41,530 nt of DNA from an uncultured Gammaproteobacteria bacterium (GTDB taxonomy: Bacteria; Pseudomonadota; Gammaproteobacteria; Pseudomonadales; Pseudohongiellaceae), in contig CAJXIY010000014.1 of the NCBI GenBank assembly GCA_913054495.1, positions 1 to 41,530 of the forward strand, written 5' to 3'. A program made the translations under genes and the position numbers. Shown here piece after piece: positions 19,456-27,564 of this stretch (its first letter is position 1; each line of letters opens with the position of its first letter). The notes under the pieces are model-generated. The model worked only from the letters and a program-made list of their open reading frames with translations, made no database searches and was not told where the DNA came from.

Positions 19456-20130
19456 ATGACTCTCAGCCGTAATGCCAAAATTGGACTCGTAGCGTTTGTG
19501 GTTTTCGACGTTTTACTGGCAATCACCCTGGTTTCTCTGTACCTGGCTCGCGCGGAACGGGAGCTGCTGACTGAATTACGTGAAATTGGCGTGACCGTTT
19601 ATCCGCAGCCGATGCAGCTCAGCGAATTTCAGCTCACCGACCAGTTCGGGAATCCGTTTACGGAGGAAAACCTTACCGGCTATTGGAGCATTCTGTTCCT
19701 CGGCTATACCAACTGCCCCGATATCTGTCCGCTGACGATGGCGGAGCTAAAACAATTCTACGAGCGACTCGATGACCGAAAAATCAAGGACGACTTGAGA
19801 GTCGTGCTGGTATCTGTGGACCCCGAAAGAGATACCCCGGAGACCATGGCTAATTATGTGAACTCGTTTAACCGGGATTTTATTGGATTAAGCGGAGACT
19901 ACGATTCAATATCGAATCTGGCTCGCCAGGTCTTCGTTGCACATTCTGTAGTCGGGCAAATGCCTGATCGCTCGGAACACGCCGATGGCGTGGACCGTGG
20001 ATATTTGATTGAGCACAGCAGCCATTTGTCTATTTTTAACGAGGCCGGGCAGTTGCAGGCGATTGTCCGCCAGCCAATTCGAGACCGGGATCTCCTGACC
20101 GCATATCGGCTCCTTCGAGGGCGGTGGTGA
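19456..20130 (+). CDS. SCO1/SenC family copper chaperone
   Basis: A 224-residue protein with one N-terminal membrane anchor (residues 8-30) and a thioredoxin-fold domain exposed to the periplasm. The copper-binding CPDIC motif is C87 to C91 (YTNCPDICPLTM) and the third ligand is a histidine in YLIEHSSHLSIF (H187). SCO proteins deliver copper to, or reduce, the CuA centre of subunit II. It lies 8 bases downstream of ctaB, consistent with one oxidase-assembly transcript. The gene for CuB assembly (Cox11/CtaG) is not seen in the window. It converges on znuB with a 20-base gap. Confidence 0.93.
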   Translation: MTLSRNAKIGLVAFVVFDVLLAITLVSLYLARAERELLTELREIGVTVYPQPMQLSEFQLTDQFGNPFTEENLTGYWSILFLGYTNCPDICPLTMAELKQFYERLDDRKIKDDLRVVLVSVDPERDTPETMANYVNSFNRDFIGLSGDYDSISNLARQVFVAHSVVGQMPDRSEHADGVDRGYLIEHSSHLSIFNEAGQLQAIVRQPIRDRDLLTAYRLLRGRW

Positions 20131-20150
20131 TGACCACCTTGTCTGCCTGG

Positions 20151-20969
20151 CTATGCTTTTTGAACGCTTGGATAGAAATAAAGCAGCAGGAAAATAGCAC
20201 TGGCCGCCACTACAATCGCTGGCCCTACCGGCACATCTAGAAAAAATGCAACCGTCAAACCTACCACAATCGAAAGGCTGCCGATACAACTCGCCTTGAT
20301 CGCCATCTGTTCGGGCGTCTGCGCCAGTCTTCTCGCCGCCGCCGGGGGAATGATCAAAAGTGATGTGATTAACAACACTCCCACTATCTTCATCGAAACC
20401 GACACTACCAGGGCGATTAGCAACACCAGGATCAAGTTTAATCGCTTTACATTAGTACCCTCAATTTCAGCTATTTCAGCATGCACGGTAGCGGATAATA
20501 GATCGTTCCAGAATAGATAGAGTATGAGTGAAACAAAGGCAACAACGGCAACAACCCACAGTAAATCAGAACTGCTAATCGTAAGAAGAGCACCAAACAA
20601 ATAGGCCTCCAGATTCACTCGGATAGAATCAGAAAGCGCCAGCACCACCACTCCCATAGCTAGCGAGCTATGGGCAATAATGCCGAGTAATGTATCAGTC
20701 GATACACCGGGCCGTCGTTCTAACAGGGTTAATAACACAGCAAAAAACAAGCAACTGATGATGATGCTGAGCTGCGGGTTGCTGTTGGTAAGCAAGCCTA
20801 TGGCGATGCCCAATAGTGCCGAGTGAGCCAGGGTGTCGCCAAAGTATGACATCCGGCGCCATACGATAAAGGATCCCAGGGGACCGGCGACCAGGGCCAG
20901 AGACATTCCCGCTGCGAGGGCATAAAGCACGAAATCCGTGGTGTATAGCTGTATCAAGGACTCAATCAT
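20151..20969 (-). CDS. znuB: Zinc ABC transporter permease ZnuB
   Basis: A 272-residue inner-membrane permease of the metal-ion ABC-3 family, with about eight hydrophobic helices. Family features are GSFIVWRRMSYFGDTLAHSALLGIA near the N-terminus and VGVLLITSLLIIPPAAARRLA near the C-terminus. Its start overlaps the end of znuC by 8 bases, so the pair is translationally coupled. Metal specificity (zinc rather than manganese) is inferred from the ZnuA and ZnuC partners rather than from this sequence. Confidence 0.92.
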   Translation of the reverse strand: MIESLIQLYTTDFVLYALAAGMSLALVAGPLGSFIVWRRMSYFGDTLAHSALLGIAIGLLTNSNPQLSIIISCLFFAVLLTLLERRPGVSTDTLLGIIAHSSLAMGVVVLALSDSIRVNLEAYLFGALLTISSSDLLWVVAVVAFVSLILYLFWNDLLSATVHAEIAEIEGTNVKRLNLILVLLIALVVSVSMKIVGVLLITSLLIIPPAAARRLAQTPEQMAIKASCIGSLSIVVGLTVAFFLDVPVGPAIVVAASAIFLLLYFYPSVQKA

Positions 20970-21729
20970 CGTGGCTGTGCGTGATTTTCCCGGTCAAGTC
21001 GTGCCGGTGGTTATGGTGGTGTGTATAAACGGCAATATCCTGCGAGGCCCTGGCGCCGAACAGATCGAGATACGCAGGATCGTTGCTGACGTGCTCCGGC
21101 TTGCCGTGGCAGCAGATATGTTGATTGAGACAGATAACTTCATCTGTGGCCGACATGACCAGGTGCAGATCATGAGAAATCATCAATACACCGCAGCCCT
21201 GATTGCTGCTGATTTCACTGATCAGCGCATAGAGTTCAGCCTGGCCGGCGAGATCGACGCCCTGCGCGGGTTCGTCGAGGATCAATAATCCGGGCTTGCG
21301 CATCAGTGCCCGGGCTAACAACACACGCTGTAACTCGCCACCAGAAACTGCAGCCAACTGCCGTCGCTTTAGGTGCAGGATACGCAGCAGGGTTAAGGTT
21401 TCATCCACCATCGCCTCGTCATGCTTCCCGGAAAGCTGTAGAAATCGAAACACATTTAGTGGCATGGTGGATTCAACATGCATCTTCTGCGGCATGTAGC
21501 CAATCTTCAGAGAAGTCCGGCGAAAAATTTCTCCCGAATCGGCCTGTAGTAAACCCAGCACTATTCTGACAAGAGTGGTCTTGCCGGCACCGTTCGGCCC
21601 GATTAATGTGACTATCTGCCCCGGTTCAATCGACAGTTTGATGTCTTCCAATACCCTGTGACCGGAAAAACTTTTGTAGATCGACTTGGCTGATATCAGT
21701 GCGCTGTTGTTTAGCGATGTTGATTGCAT
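20962..21729 (-). CDS. znuC: Zinc ABC transporter ATP-binding protein ZnuC
   Basis: A 255-residue ABC ATPase. Walker A is GPNGAGKTT (44-52), the signature SGGELQR lies at 129-135 and Walker B LLILDEP at 148-154; a SHDLHLV histidine switch follows. The ATG at 21729 was chosen because the protein then starts just before the first conserved strand; the frame continues to 22002 but only as antisense to znuA. The C-terminal 20 residues are unusually rich in histidine and acidic residues (THHHNHRHD then HSHDD), a plausible metal-binding tail. It is divergent from znuA across 121 bases. Confidence 0.93.
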   Translation of the reverse strand: MQSTSLNNSALISAKSIYKSFSGHRVLEDIKLSIEPGQIVTLIGPNGAGKTTLVRIVLGLLQADSGEIFRRTSLKIGYMPQKMHVESTMPLNVFRFLQLSGKHDEAMVDETLTLLRILHLKRRQLAAVSGGELQRVLLARALMRKPGLLILDEPAQGVDLAGQAELYALISEISSNQGCGVLMISHDLHLVMSATDEVICLNQHICCHGKPEHVSNDPAYLDLFGARASQDIAVYTHHHNHRHDLTGKITHSHDD

Positions 21730-21835
21730 AGAAGGTGCTAGGGAGTCTCTGATTAAGTATTCAATATCTCTGGTCCACAGAGCAACCGTAGATCGAGGCG
21801 GCTTGCTGAGAAAATATGAGCAAGACGGACAATGG

Positions 21836-21846
21836 GTTATCATAGC
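21836..21846. promoter_or_regulatory. Weak candidate Zur-type site in the znuC/znuA gap
   Basis: GTTATCATAGC, just before the znuA start, has a short dyad (TAT-c-ATA with flanking G/C) loosely resembling the AT-rich Zur consensus (GTTATA..TATAAC). The match is imperfect, so this rests mostly on the known Zur control of znu genes. Confidence 0.2.
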
Positions 21847-21850
21847 ATCG

Positions 21851-22744
21851 ATGTCAAATTTCCCGTTCCCATCGCGATTCCTGAAAAAATCCTTGCCTTC
21901 GTTGCTGTTGCTGGTACTGCTTGTTATCGAGCCGGCAAAGGTAAAGGCAGAGATTTTAATAGTCACAACTATCCGACCGCTGCAACTAATCGCGGAGGCC
22001 ATAGTGCAGGAATATGGAGTGGTGACCTCAATTGTTAGCGGGCAGCAGTCCCCACATCAGTTCACCATATCCCCCTCCGACCGCAGGGCGTTGGGCGAGG
22101 CAGATATGCTTATCTGGATCGGGGCCGATTTTGAAATCTATCTGGCGGACTTTTTCGAGCAGGAAAGCCGGGCCGAAATCACCCTCAACACTCTGCAGTT
22201 AACCGGCCTGACTTTATATGATGCCGCCGCCGATCAGCTCGATGCCCACCTCTGGTTAGATACCGGCAATGCATCGAAGATTGCAGAGGCGGTAGCAGAG
22301 AGATTGTCGCGGCTGGATGAGGCCAACGCCAGTCACTATCGGCAAAATCTTGCGCATTTTCGACGTGGTCTGGAGAACACGAATAGGGAAATCTCCGAAC
22401 TGCTGAAACGTAGTCCGGGGCGTAGCTATGTCGTATTTCACAATGCCTATCAATACTTCGAAAAACAGTTCGGGTTGCAACACCAATTTGCCCTGCTCAA
22501 CGACCCCGAAACCGAACCCGGGATTCGGCAGATACTCAGCACGAGAGAGCGGATTAGCGTTAACAAGCCGCATTGCCTGTTGCATGAATTTACTTCCAGC
22601 ATGGAGCTCATCGGCACCATGCTGGACGGATATGAATTGAAAACAGTGGTCGTTGACTTGCTGGGAGAGAAGCTGTCAGCAGAGGATGGCTATATTGGCT
22701 TAATCAGCAATGTGGCGGCAAAATTCTCAAGTTGTCTATATTGA
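21851..22744 (+). CDS. znuA: Zinc ABC transporter substrate-binding protein ZnuA
   Basis: A 297-residue exported protein. The signal peptide includes FLKKSLPSLLLLVLLVIEPAKVKA, after which the mature cluster A-I metal-binding protein begins (EILIVTTIRPLQLIAEAI). Zinc ligand histidines appear in SPHQFTISPSD, DAHLWLD and VVFHNAYQYFEKQFG, in the order expected for ZnuA. The His/Asp-rich flexible loop found in E. coli ZnuA before the second ligand is absent; that segment is short here. ATG 21851 was preferred over the earlier open frame at 21686 because the signal peptide follows it directly. The gene is divergent from znuCB, the usual znu arrangement. Confidence 0.92.
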   Translation: MSNFPFPSRFLKKSLPSLLLLVLLVIEPAKVKAEILIVTTIRPLQLIAEAIVQEYGVVTSIVSGQQSPHQFTISPSDRRALGEADMLIWIGADFEIYLADFFEQESRAEITLNTLQLTGLTLYDAAADQLDAHLWLDTGNASKIAEAVAERLSRLDEANASHYRQNLAHFRRGLENTNREISELLKRSPGRSYVVFHNAYQYFEKQFGLQHQFALLNDPETEPGIRQILSTRERISVNKPHCLLHEFTSSMELIGTMLDGYELKTVVVDLLGEKLSAEDGYIGLISNVAAKFSSCLY

Positions 22745-22792
22745 TTAACACAGCCGTTTATCCGCTACCCTATACCGAAAAAGGACGGTCGC

Positions 22793-25537
22793 TTGGCTGA
22801 CTTAAAAAAACTAATCCTGGTTGACGGTTCATCCTATTTGTTCCGGGCATTTCATGCTCTGCCGCCACTGGTCAGCAGCAAGGGCCAGCCCACCGGCGCC
22901 GTTAAAGGCGTGATCAACATGATCAGGAGCCTGATCAAAAATAATCCGCATAGCAACATCGCCATTGTCTTCGATGCCAAGGGTAAAACCTTTCGCAGTG
23001 ATATTTACAAGGAATACAAGGCGCATCGGCCGCCGATACCGGATGAACTGCGAACTCAGATCGCGCCAATTCACAAAATCATTGCAGCGATGGGATTGCC
23101 ACTGCTGGTGGTAGAGAAAGTCGAGGCAGATGACGTCATCGGTACGCTCTCGAAACGGGCAACAGCATTGGGTATAGACACATTGATCTCAACCGGCGAC
23201 AAGGACCTTGCACAACTCGTCGATGAACATGTCACGCTGATGAACACCATGACCAAGGAGTTGCTGGATAGCGAAGCTGTGGAGAAAAAATTCGGTGTTG
23301 GACCTAGCCGCATTGTGGACTACCTGGCGCTAATGGGCGACAAATCAGACAACATACCTGGCGTGCCATCGGTGGGACCGAAGACGGCCGTGAAGTGGTT
23401 GTTGGAATACGATTCCATGGAGGGGGTTATCTCCAATGCAGAAAAGATTGGCGGCAAGGTCGGGGAGCGACTGCGGGAAAACATCGATCTACTGCGGCTC
23501 TCATACGAACTCGCAACCATAAAACTGGATGTAGAGCTGGAATTCGAGATCGCCGATCTCGTGCAAACCGAAGCCAGTGAGCAGGATCTGTGTGACCTGT
23601 TTGCGGAATTGGAATTTAAGAGCTGGGTCAGTGAACTAGAAAAAGGCGGAATAAAAGCGGCCTCCCCAGAGCCGACAGATGCGGTCCCCGGCGATTGCAT
23701 CGAGGAGGCGATTCAAGCAGTACCGGATAGCATAGAGTACAGTTGTATCACTACCCTCGATGGGCTCGATTCGCTTCTGCATGCGATAGGCTCAGAGCGG
23801 CGCATCAGTATTAGTATCGAAACGATGGGCAGTCATTTTCTGGATGACCGAATTTTGGGAGTAGCCCTCAGCGTCGACCCGGGCAAGGCATTCTATATCC
23901 CGGTCAGCCATCAGGCCGAAAAATGCCCGCAACAACTGCAAGTCGATGAACTTATGACGGCGCTACGGCCGATGCTTGAAGACGCGGCTATTCTAAAAAC
24001 GGCGTATGACCTTAAACATATCAGCCATGTATTACAGAACTATGACATTGATTTTCAGCCAATCAAGTCCGATGTCCTGCTGGCCTCCTATGTCCTGAAT
24101 TCCGTTGCCACTCGTCATAAACTGCCAGACATCGCCCGTTACTATCTCAATATTTCAGCTCAGGAGCTTGGTGATTTACTCGGCAAGGGCAAGAACAAGC
24201 TTTCCCCCGATGCCGTAGAACTGGAAGAGTTTACCCGCTATGCCGCCGAAAAAGCGGACCTGGTATTACGACTATCTCAGCTGCTAGAGCGTGATCTAAC
24301 TCTCAATGGACATCTGCACGGGCTGTATAAATACTATGAACTGCCCCTGATAAAAGTTCTGCAGACGATGGAGCGCAATGGTATTCGTGTCGACGAGAAA
24401 TTACTGGGGGCGCAGAGCGAGGAACTGGGAGGGCAACTGGAAAAACTGCAGAGTGCTGTGCATGAGCTTGCAGGAGAGGAATTTAATTTAGGATCCCCGA
24501 AACAGCTGCAGAGTATTCTCTATGAAAAACTTGAATTACCGGTACTGAAAAAAACAAAAACAGGGCAAGCGTCCACGGCAGAACCGGTGTTGCAGGAGTT
24601 AGCCGAAGACTATGAATTGCCCCGGCTAATTCTCGAATATCGATCCCTGAGCAAGCTGAAGTCAACCTATACTGACAAGTTGCCCCTGGAAATCAATGCC
24701 ACCACCGGGCGCATCCATTCTTCATTTCAGCAGGCGGTAGCAGCAACCGGCAGGCTGTCCTCGATCGATCCTAATCTACAAAATATTCCTATCCGCACCG
24801 CAGCGGGTCGGCGAGTACGGCAGGCCTTCATCTGTGATCCGGGGTACAAGCTCCTTGCCGCCGATTATTCCCAGGTTGAATTACGCATCATGGCCCACCT
24901 GTCGCAGGACCAGAGCTTGCTGAGTGCATTTTCCGAGGCCCTGGACGTGCATAAAGCTACGGCCGCCGAGGTCTTCAATGTGCCATTGGATAGCGTGAGT
25001 GCCGAGCAACGGCGTAGCGCAAAGGCAATCAATTTTGGCTTGATCTACGGCATGTCCGCATTCGGCCTGGCCAATCAACTTAAGATCGGCAGACACGATG
25101 CCCAACGTTATGTTGACCGGTATTTTGAAAGGTACCCGGGTGTACGCAAGTACATGGATGAGACCCAGGCACTCGCCGATGAGAAGGGTTTCGTCGAGAC
25201 GATTTTTGGCCGCCGCCTGTATCTGCCTGATATCCACGCCGGCAATGCCATGATCCGGAAGGCGGCACAACGCACCGCGATCAATGCCCCCATGCAGGGG
25301 TCGGCGGCGGACATCATCAAGCGCGCGATGATCGATATCTATCATTGGCTGGCTATGGGTGAACTGGATGCGAGAATGCTATTGCAGGTTCACGACGAAC
25401 TGGTATTCGAGGTGCTAGAGGCAGACTTGGAGTTATTGGCTGCAGGGGTAAAATTTCGGATGATTTCGGCGGCTTCGTTGGCTGTGCCACTGGTGGTGGA
25501 TATCGGCGTGGGTGATAACTGGGATCAGGCGCATTAA
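22793..25537 (+). CDS. polA: DNA polymerase I (proofreading site apparently lost)
   Basis: A 914-residue enzyme (E. coli 928). Residues 1-290 form the 5' nuclease domain (VDGSSYLFRAFHAL, DKDLAQLV, GDKSDNIPGVPSVGPKTA). Residues 320-515 correspond to the 3'-5' exonuclease domain, and 520-914 to the polymerase, with ADYSQVELRIMAHLS (D691), RRSAKAINFGLIYG (736-753) and QVHDELVFEV (H867, D868, E869). In the middle domain I align E. coli D355, E357, D424 and D501 to S341, E343, I410 and K487, so three of the four metal-binding carboxylates are gone. The start is TTG 22793, with AAGGA eight bases before. It lies 48 bases after znuA. Confidence 0.96.
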   Translation: MADLKKLILVDGSSYLFRAFHALPPLVSSKGQPTGAVKGVINMIRSLIKNNPHSNIAIVFDAKGKTFRSDIYKEYKAHRPPIPDELRTQIAPIHKIIAAMGLPLLVVEKVEADDVIGTLSKRATALGIDTLISTGDKDLAQLVDEHVTLMNTMTKELLDSEAVEKKFGVGPSRIVDYLALMGDKSDNIPGVPSVGPKTAVKWLLEYDSMEGVISNAEKIGGKVGERLRENIDLLRLSYELATIKLDVELEFEIADLVQTEASEQDLCDLFAELEFKSWVSELEKGGIKAASPEPTDAVPGDCIEEAIQAVPDSIEYSCITTLDGLDSLLHAIGSERRISISIETMGSHFLDDRILGVALSVDPGKAFYIPVSHQAEKCPQQLQVDELMTALRPMLEDAAILKTAYDLKHISHVLQNYDIDFQPIKSDVLLASYVLNSVATRHKLPDIARYYLNISAQELGDLLGKGKNKLSPDAVELEEFTRYAAEKADLVLRLSQLLERDLTLNGHLHGLYKYYELPLIKVLQTMERNGIRVDEKLLGAQSEELGGQLEKLQSAVHELAGEEFNLGSPKQLQSILYEKLELPVLKKTKTGQASTAEPVLQELAEDYELPRLILEYRSLSKLKSTYTDKLPLEINATTGRIHSSFQQAVAATGRLSSIDPNLQNIPIRTAAGRRVRQAFICDPGYKLLAADYSQVELRIMAHLSQDQSLLSAFSEALDVHKATAAEVFNVPLDSVSAEQRRSAKAINFGLIYGMSAFGLANQLKIGRHDAQRYVDRYFERYPGVRKYMDETQALADEKGFVETIFGRRLYLPDIHAGNAMIRKAAQRTAINAPMQGSAADIIKRAMIDIYHWLAMGELDARMLLQVHDELVFEVLEADLELLAAGVKFRMISAASLAVPLVVDIGVGDNWDQAH

Positions 25538-25545
25538 ATTGCAAG

Positions 25546-25964
25546 CTCTGAGATATCTCCACAAAATCCAATCCATCTTGCTGGGTTTCAACGATTCTGT
25601 ACGTTATTGATCCGCGCAGCCGAGTTGGGTAGTCCCCTTGTGCACGGCCATATATCAATCGATTTAGCCAGCGCTGCGGAACTCGCCTGCGGCTCAGACA
25701 GTCCTCGCTTAACCTGTCTAAATCGATTGATATAGGCATGGCCTGATTGTGCCCAAGGGGACTACCCAACTCGGCTCCGCTCAATCAGGTGAAGGCTGCT
25801 AGTTTTTGCATTTTAATTGAGATTAGAATCGCGATCTTTCCCCCATACAGAAATGAGGTGTCCTAGAGGATCCCACACCCAGCGCGCTCTACACAGGTTT
25901 TTCTGAACCCCGCACTATGCACTTACGACATAAGTAAATGGCAAGGTTTAGGGATATCTCAGAG
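25546..25964. repeat. 12-bp inverted repeat bracketing the polA/engB spacer
   Basis: CTCTGAGATATC (25546-25557), 8 bases after the polA stop, is repeated in inverted orientation as GATATCTCAGAG (25953-25964), directly next to the engB stop. The two convergent genes thus carry the same 12 bases just after their stops. The spacer between them contains no convincing gene. The match is exact; its role (terminal repeats of a small element, or transcription-end structure) is not known. Confidence 0.6.
25618..25776. repeat. Long imperfect palindrome between polA and engB
   Basis: The left arm (25618-25667) and right arm (25718-25776) are inverted copies. The outer 23 bases match perfectly (AGCCGAGTTGGGTAGTCCCC plus TTG; mirrored at 25754-25776), and the inner 17 bases match perfectly (25651-25667 with 25718-25734). 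Between them lie GCAC and GGCC pairs and two small bulges in the right arm. The loop is 50 bases. As RNA or extruded DNA it would form a stem of about 50 bp. Weaker symmetry continues outside the arms, and CAATCAGG occurs twice on its right side. No second copy was noticed in the window. It may be a MITE-like or dispersed palindromic element, possibly serving as a bidirectional terminator. Confidence 0.85.
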
Positions 25965-26603
25965 TCAGGTATCCAAACCTTGGGTTGCCGTGGCAGAGCC
26001 GTCGGGTGCTGTTTCCGGGGGTGAAAGCCAGCTCGTGAGTTTGTCTCGCGCCACTTCGATACCCGTACGCTTCATTGCAGAGAACAACTGTACCGATATT
26101 TCGTCAAAATCTTTAAGCTGATTCTGTACTTTTAACAGGACGTTCTGGGAGGCACCTCTTTTCAGTTTGTCGGCTTTGGTGAGTAGAATGTGCATGGGCA
26201 GGTTTGACTGGACCGACCAGTCGATCATCATGCGGTCAAATTCTTTCAGGGGGTGGCGGATATCACTTAGCAGGATGAGTCCGACCAGTGCCTGCCGTTG
26301 TCGCAGGTAGCGCTCCAGTTCCCGTTGCCATTTGTCTTTCACAGCCAGTGGCACCTTGGCGTAGCCATAGCCGGGTAGATCTACGAGATAGGCGCCACTC
26401 TCTAGGCTGAAAAAATTGATTAGCTGGGTGCGGCCGGGGGTCTTGCTGATGCGAGCGAGCCGGGAGTGACCGGTGATTGCATTGATGGCGCTGGATTTGC
26501 CGGCGTTTGAGCGACCGGCGAAGGCAACCTCCGTGGTCGAGTCCTGAGGGCAGCCGTCCAGTGTTGCGGCGCTGGTGGTGAATTGAGCCAGATTGAAGTT
26601 CAT
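25965..26603 (-). CDS. engB: Ribosome biogenesis GTP-binding protein YsxC/EngB
   Basis: A 212-residue TRAFAC GTPase required for late assembly of the large ribosomal subunit. G1 is GRSNAGKS (30-37), G3 is [10 protein letters not shown] and G4 is [20 protein letters not shown] is the typical switch I region. I start at ATG 26603 because [12 protein letters not shown] then matches the usual family beginning; the frame is open to 26666 but the extra residues look non-homologous. The gene converges on polA and is divergent from cytochrome c4, a neighbourhood common in Gammaproteobacteria. Confidence 0.95.
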   Translation of the reverse strand: MNFNLAQFTTSAATLDGCPQDSTTEVAFAGRSNAGKSSAINAITGHSRLARISKTPGRTQLINFFSLESGAYLVDLPGYGYAKVPLAVKDKWQRELERYLRQRQALVGLILLSDIRHPLKEFDRMMIDWSVQSNLPMHILLTKADKLKRGASQNVLLKVQNQLKDFDEISVQLFSAMKRTGIEVARDKLTSWLSPPETAPDGSATATQGLDT

Positions 26604-26711
26604 TGATACAGGTCCAGGGATCATTGCTGCGGCTTGCATGCTATCGAAAGCCGCCGCCTCACACACGCTTTTTTGAAAACAGATTCGATAGAGTCGACTG
26701 AGGAATTGGGC

Positions 26712-26717
26712 TATAAT
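26712..26717 (+). promoter_or_regulatory. Candidate -10 box for the cytochrome c4 gene
   Basis: A perfect TATAAT lies about 100 bases before the cytochrome c4 start, in the gap from engB. No good -35 is seen. A 10-base direct repeat (GAATTGGGCT at 26703-26712 and 26728-26737) surrounds it, a possible regulator site. Confidence 0.35.
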
Positions 26718-26819
26718 TCGCGGCCCCGAATTGGGCTTAACAGATCTAATAGACGTGCTAGCCGATAGATTGTCTAGCAGTCGGCCTAATGTGTTGTTGC
26801 AGTAAATCCAGGGATCTCA

Positions 26820-27431
26820 ATGAATAAATTTGTAGTTGCTGTTGTTTCCGCCGTTGTGAGCGTCACCGCGCCAAGTCTCCTGCTGGCCCAGGGGGACGCC
26901 GCAGCCGGTCAGGCAAAGTCAGCCCTGTGCGCTAGCTGTCATGGTAGTGACGGTAATAGCGCGCTGGCCATCAACCCGAAATTGGCAGGTCAAAACGCCG
27001 CGTATATCGTCAAGCAGTTGATGGACTTCAAGTCCGGTGTGCGCGCAGATCCGACCATGGCAGCTATGGTGCTAAGTCTGTCTGAGCAAGATATGCAGGA
27101 TATAGCGGCCTGGTATTCCTCCCAATCCGTCACCGTGCAGGGTGCGAATCGGGATTCACGGGAACTGGGAGAAACGCTGTACCGCGCCGGCAACCAGGAT
27201 ATAGCAATGGCTGCCTGTACCGCCTGTCATTCTCCTACCGGACAGGGAAATGCCCCCGCAGGCTTTCCAAGCCTGAGTGGTCAACATGCCGAATACACCC
27301 TGAAGCAGTTGAAGAGTTTCCGTGCCGGCGAGCGCGCAAATGATATCAATGCCATGATGCGTACGATCGTTGAGCGCTTCACCGATAAAGAGCTGGAAGC
27401 ACTAGCCAGCTATGTTTCCGGGTTAAATTAG
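26820..27431 (+). CDS. Cytochrome c4 (dihaem, periplasmic)
   Basis: A 203-residue exported protein with a cleavable signal peptide (residues 1 to about 23, ending LLAQ) and two class I cytochrome c domains. Haem motifs are CASCH (37-41) and CTACH (133-137); candidate axial methionines lie in DPTMAAMVLSL and DINAMMRTIV. Cytochrome c4 carries electrons in the periplasm, often to terminal oxidases such as the one encoded nearby. The 5' leader is long, about 100 bases, and includes a TGCTAG/CTAGCA inverted repeat. The cytochrome c4 / dsbA pairing with engB and polA is common in Pseudomonas-like genomes. Confidence 0.93.
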   Translation: MNKFVVAVVSAVVSVTAPSLLLAQGDAAAGQAKSALCASCHGSDGNSALAINPKLAGQNAAYIVKQLMDFKSGVRADPTMAAMVLSLSEQDMQDIAAWYSSQSVTVQGANRDSRELGETLYRAGNQDIAMAACTACHSPTGQGNAPAGFPSLSGQHAEYTLKQLKSFRAGERANDINAMMRTIVERFTDKELEALASYVSGLN

Positions 27432-27493
27432 CCGGAGCGTCCGCCAGAAGAGCCAATTTTGCGACCGGGGGGTCTTCTACAGCAATCAGCAAG

Positions 27494-27521
27494 TTGGAAA
27501 CAGTCGGTCTGCTGTTATAAT
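27494..27521 (+). promoter_or_regulatory. Sigma70-type promoter for dsbA
   Basis: TTGGAA (27494-27499) and a perfect TATAAT (27516-27521) are separated by 16 bases, the best promoter match in the window. The dsbA ATG is 43 bases downstream, with GGAGTAGGA as ribosome binding site. dsbA therefore probably has its own promoter in addition to read-through from cytochrome c4. Confidence 0.6.
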
Positions 27522-27564
27522 GTTTTTGTGATCAGTTCCACCTGAAAAATGACGGAGTAGGACA

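Noticed and set aside
21730..22002. N-terminal extension of znuC to 22002
   Set aside because: The extension is antisense to znuA and carries no ABC ATPase sequence; ATG 21729 fits the family start.
25618..25776. Palindrome as an integron attC site (GTTGGGT and ACCCAAC at its ends resemble core sites)
   Set aside because: The core-like heptamers are in inside-out order for attC, the arms are too symmetrical, and no integrase or cassette is nearby.
25353..25784. Minus-strand 143-codon frame crossing the palindrome and the polA 3' end
   Set aside because: Its first half is the palindrome itself and its second half is antisense to polA, with a proline-rich nonsense-like end. No family or ribosome binding site was recognised.
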